A stretch of 6,832 bases of DNA from Bacteroidota bacterium. Its GTDB lineage: Bacteria > Bacteroidota > Bacteroidia > Bacteroidales > VadinHA17. The stretch lies in the NCBI GenBank assembly GCA_012838685.1, contig DUOU01000250.1, forward strand, positions 1 through 6,832, in the 5' to 3' direction. Shown one piece after another: positions 6,074 through 6,832 of the stretch. The number at the start of each line of letters is the position of its first letter. Within the stretch, counting starts at the first letter, position 1. A model generated the notes under the pieces. That model had not been told where the DNA came from. It did no database searches and was given only the letters and a program-made list of their open reading frames with translations. Made by a program: the position numbers and the translations under genes.

Positions 6074-6137
6074 ATATTGTATAATAATCGTTTTATCTCT
6101 CCGTTAATTGGCTAATTTTACCAGGTTTCCGTTGAAA

Positions 6138-6629
6138 ATGGATATAGGCCCAAACATACGAATTTTTTTTCTGGGAGTCGTTATGGCTCTCTCCCTGACT
6201 TGTTGCGAGCGCAACAGCAACGATCCCATTCCCAATGTTTATGTCAATTTTTCCATAGATTTGAACAGAATAGAATTCAACTCGTTGGGAACTCTGGGCG
6301 GTTCAGCCATAGTGACCCGTAAAACAAATAATTTTGGGAGCAGGGCCGCCGGTTACAACAATAACGGGATCCTTGTTTACAGATCGCTTAACGATGAGTT
6401 TCTGGCATTTGACAGAACTTGTCCCCATTGCTACGCGGAGAGAGAGGCTTCAGTTACAATTGAAACCGAAGACTCTTTTTCCCAGGAGGCAATTTGTCCG
6501 GCGTGCGGAACAGTATACTCACCCGATATGAACGGAATGCCTAAAGAAGGTCCCGGCAGATACTATCTGAAAAATTACAGAACCCGGTTGGATAATGGCA
6601 GGTACCTGACCGTTTGGAACAACAGGTAA
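6138..6629 (+). CDS. Rieske-like domain lipoprotein with altered metal ligands (CPHC / CPACG)
   Basis: This 163-residue predicted envelope lipoprotein has a hydrophobic signal (about 7-20) followed by LTCCERNS, with Cys22 or Cys23 as the likely lipid acceptor, although neither context is a perfect lipobox. The mature part reads like the Rieske-domain lipoproteins common in Bacteroidetes: a GGSAIVTR strand, GILVYRSLNDEFLAFDRTCPHC (78-98), then EAICPACGTVYSPDMNG (117-133) and a closing GPGRYYLKNYRTRLDNGRYLTVW. A classical Rieske [2Fe-2S] centre needs CxH and CxxH. Here C95 and H97 are present but the second histidine is Cys123, and an extra Cys98 creates two CxxC pairs 21 residues apart. The domain may bind zinc, a 3Cys-1His cluster or a four-Cys iron site. 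The ATG at 6138 is preferred over the TTG at 6108, because it leaves a compact signal peptide. Confidence 0.82.
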   Translation: MDIGPNIRIFFLGVVMALSLTCCERNSNDPIPNVYVNFSIDLNRIEFNSLGTLGGSAIVTRKTNNFGSRAAGYNNNGILVYRSLNDEFLAFDRTCPHCYAEREASVTIETEDSFSQEAICPACGTVYSPDMNGMPKEGPGRYYLKNYRTRLDNGRYLTVWNNR

Positions 6630-6639
6630 ACTGTTTTTT
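6621..6639 (+). terminator. Possible small terminator overlapping the lipoprotein stop codon
   Basis: AACAG (6621-6625) pairs with CTGTT (6631-6635) across a GTAAA loop, and the T-run spans 6634-6639. The stem has only 5 bp and includes the TAA stop, so it is weak. It is, however, in the right place to end transcription before the converging ahcY gene. Confidence 0.35.
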
Positions 6640-6640
6640 A

Positions 6641-6832
6641 CTAATATCTATAATGTTCCGGCTTGTATGGACCTTCCCGGGGAACTCCGATATAATCAGC
6701 CTGCTCTTTTGTTAGTTTCGTCAGCTTCACCCCTAGCTGCTCCAGATGCAATCTCGCCACCTCTTCGTCCAGATATTTTGGCAACCTGTAAACCCCTATT
6801 TCATAGTTTTTTGTCCACAAATCAATTTGGGC
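6641..6832 (-). CDS. ahcY: 3' end of S-adenosylhomocysteinase (partial)
   Basis: The last 63 codons and the TAG stop (6643-6641) are visible; the rest lies beyond the window. The residues match the highly conserved C-terminus of S-adenosylhomocysteine hydrolase: YRLPKYLDEEVARLHLEQLG, then VKLTKLTKEQADYIGVP and GPYKPEHYRY at the end. The enzyme splits S-adenosylhomocysteine into adenosine and homocysteine with bound NAD and so relieves product inhibition of methyltransferases. The C-terminal Lys and Tyr of the KPEHYRY tail reach into the NAD site of the neighbouring subunit (family knowledge), and both are present here. The gene converges on the Rieske-like lipoprotein gene with only 11 nt between the stops. 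Confidence 0.96.
   Translation of the reverse strand, partial: AQIDLWTKNYEIGVYRLPKYLDEEVARLHLEQLGVKLTKLTKEQADYIGVPREGPYKPEHYRY

Noticed and set aside
1..6832. Search for a mobile element, toxin-antitoxin pair, defence system, CRISPR array, tRNA or riboswitch of a known class
   Set aside because: I see no transposase, integrase, repeat-spacer pattern, tRNA-like cloverleaf or known aptamer core. Gene content is mostly housekeeping with even composition.

Overview
The window reads as ordinary chromosomal DNA from a member of the Bacteroidota, most likely the order Bacteroidales. Four things point that way. The seryl-tRNA synthetase and HIT-protein sequences are of the Bacteroidales type. The L21 gene ends in a lysine/alanine tail. 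No convincing Shine-Dalgarno sequence precedes the starts, which lie in A/T-rich leaders. Upstream of greA there is a TAnnTTTG-type promoter element. Base composition is even throughout, and I see no tRNA, rRNA, insertion sequence, phage gene or CRISPR array.

Layout, left to right. Positions 1-426 hold the 3' end of rplU (ribosomal protein L21, with a repeat-built basic tail) and complete rpmA (L27), closed by a strong intrinsic terminator at 454-502. serS follows (547-1821) with its own hairpin terminator. Next, on the same strand, are an S41-family lipoprotein peptidase (1886-3169), ruvC (TTG start, 3236-3796) and a ComF-type phosphoribosyltransferase-fold gene (3823-4524). These meet a minus-strand block head-on: a HIT-family hydrolase (4540-4941) lies 13 nt downstream of greA (4955-5428), and the two probably form an operon. 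Upstream of greA is a 258-nt gap. It holds a candidate promoter, a leader with two competing hairpins, and the terminator of the next minus-strand gene. That gene (5687-6073) encodes a small, very basic exported protein. Diverging from it is a lipoprotein with a Rieske-like domain whose metal-ligand set is altered (6138-6629). The window ends in the 3' end of ahcY (S-adenosylhomocysteinase, minus strand).

Functionally this is mostly core information processing: ribosome assembly (L21, L27), tRNA charging (SerRS), Holliday-junction resolution (RuvC), possible DNA uptake (ComF) and transcript-cleavage rescue of RNA polymerase (GreA). Two or three envelope proteins are interspersed. I found no clear new multi-gene system. 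The items most worth a second look are the CPHC...CPACG Rieske-like lipoprotein, the basic secreted protein next to it, the greA leader, and the pentapeptide-repeat tail of L21.
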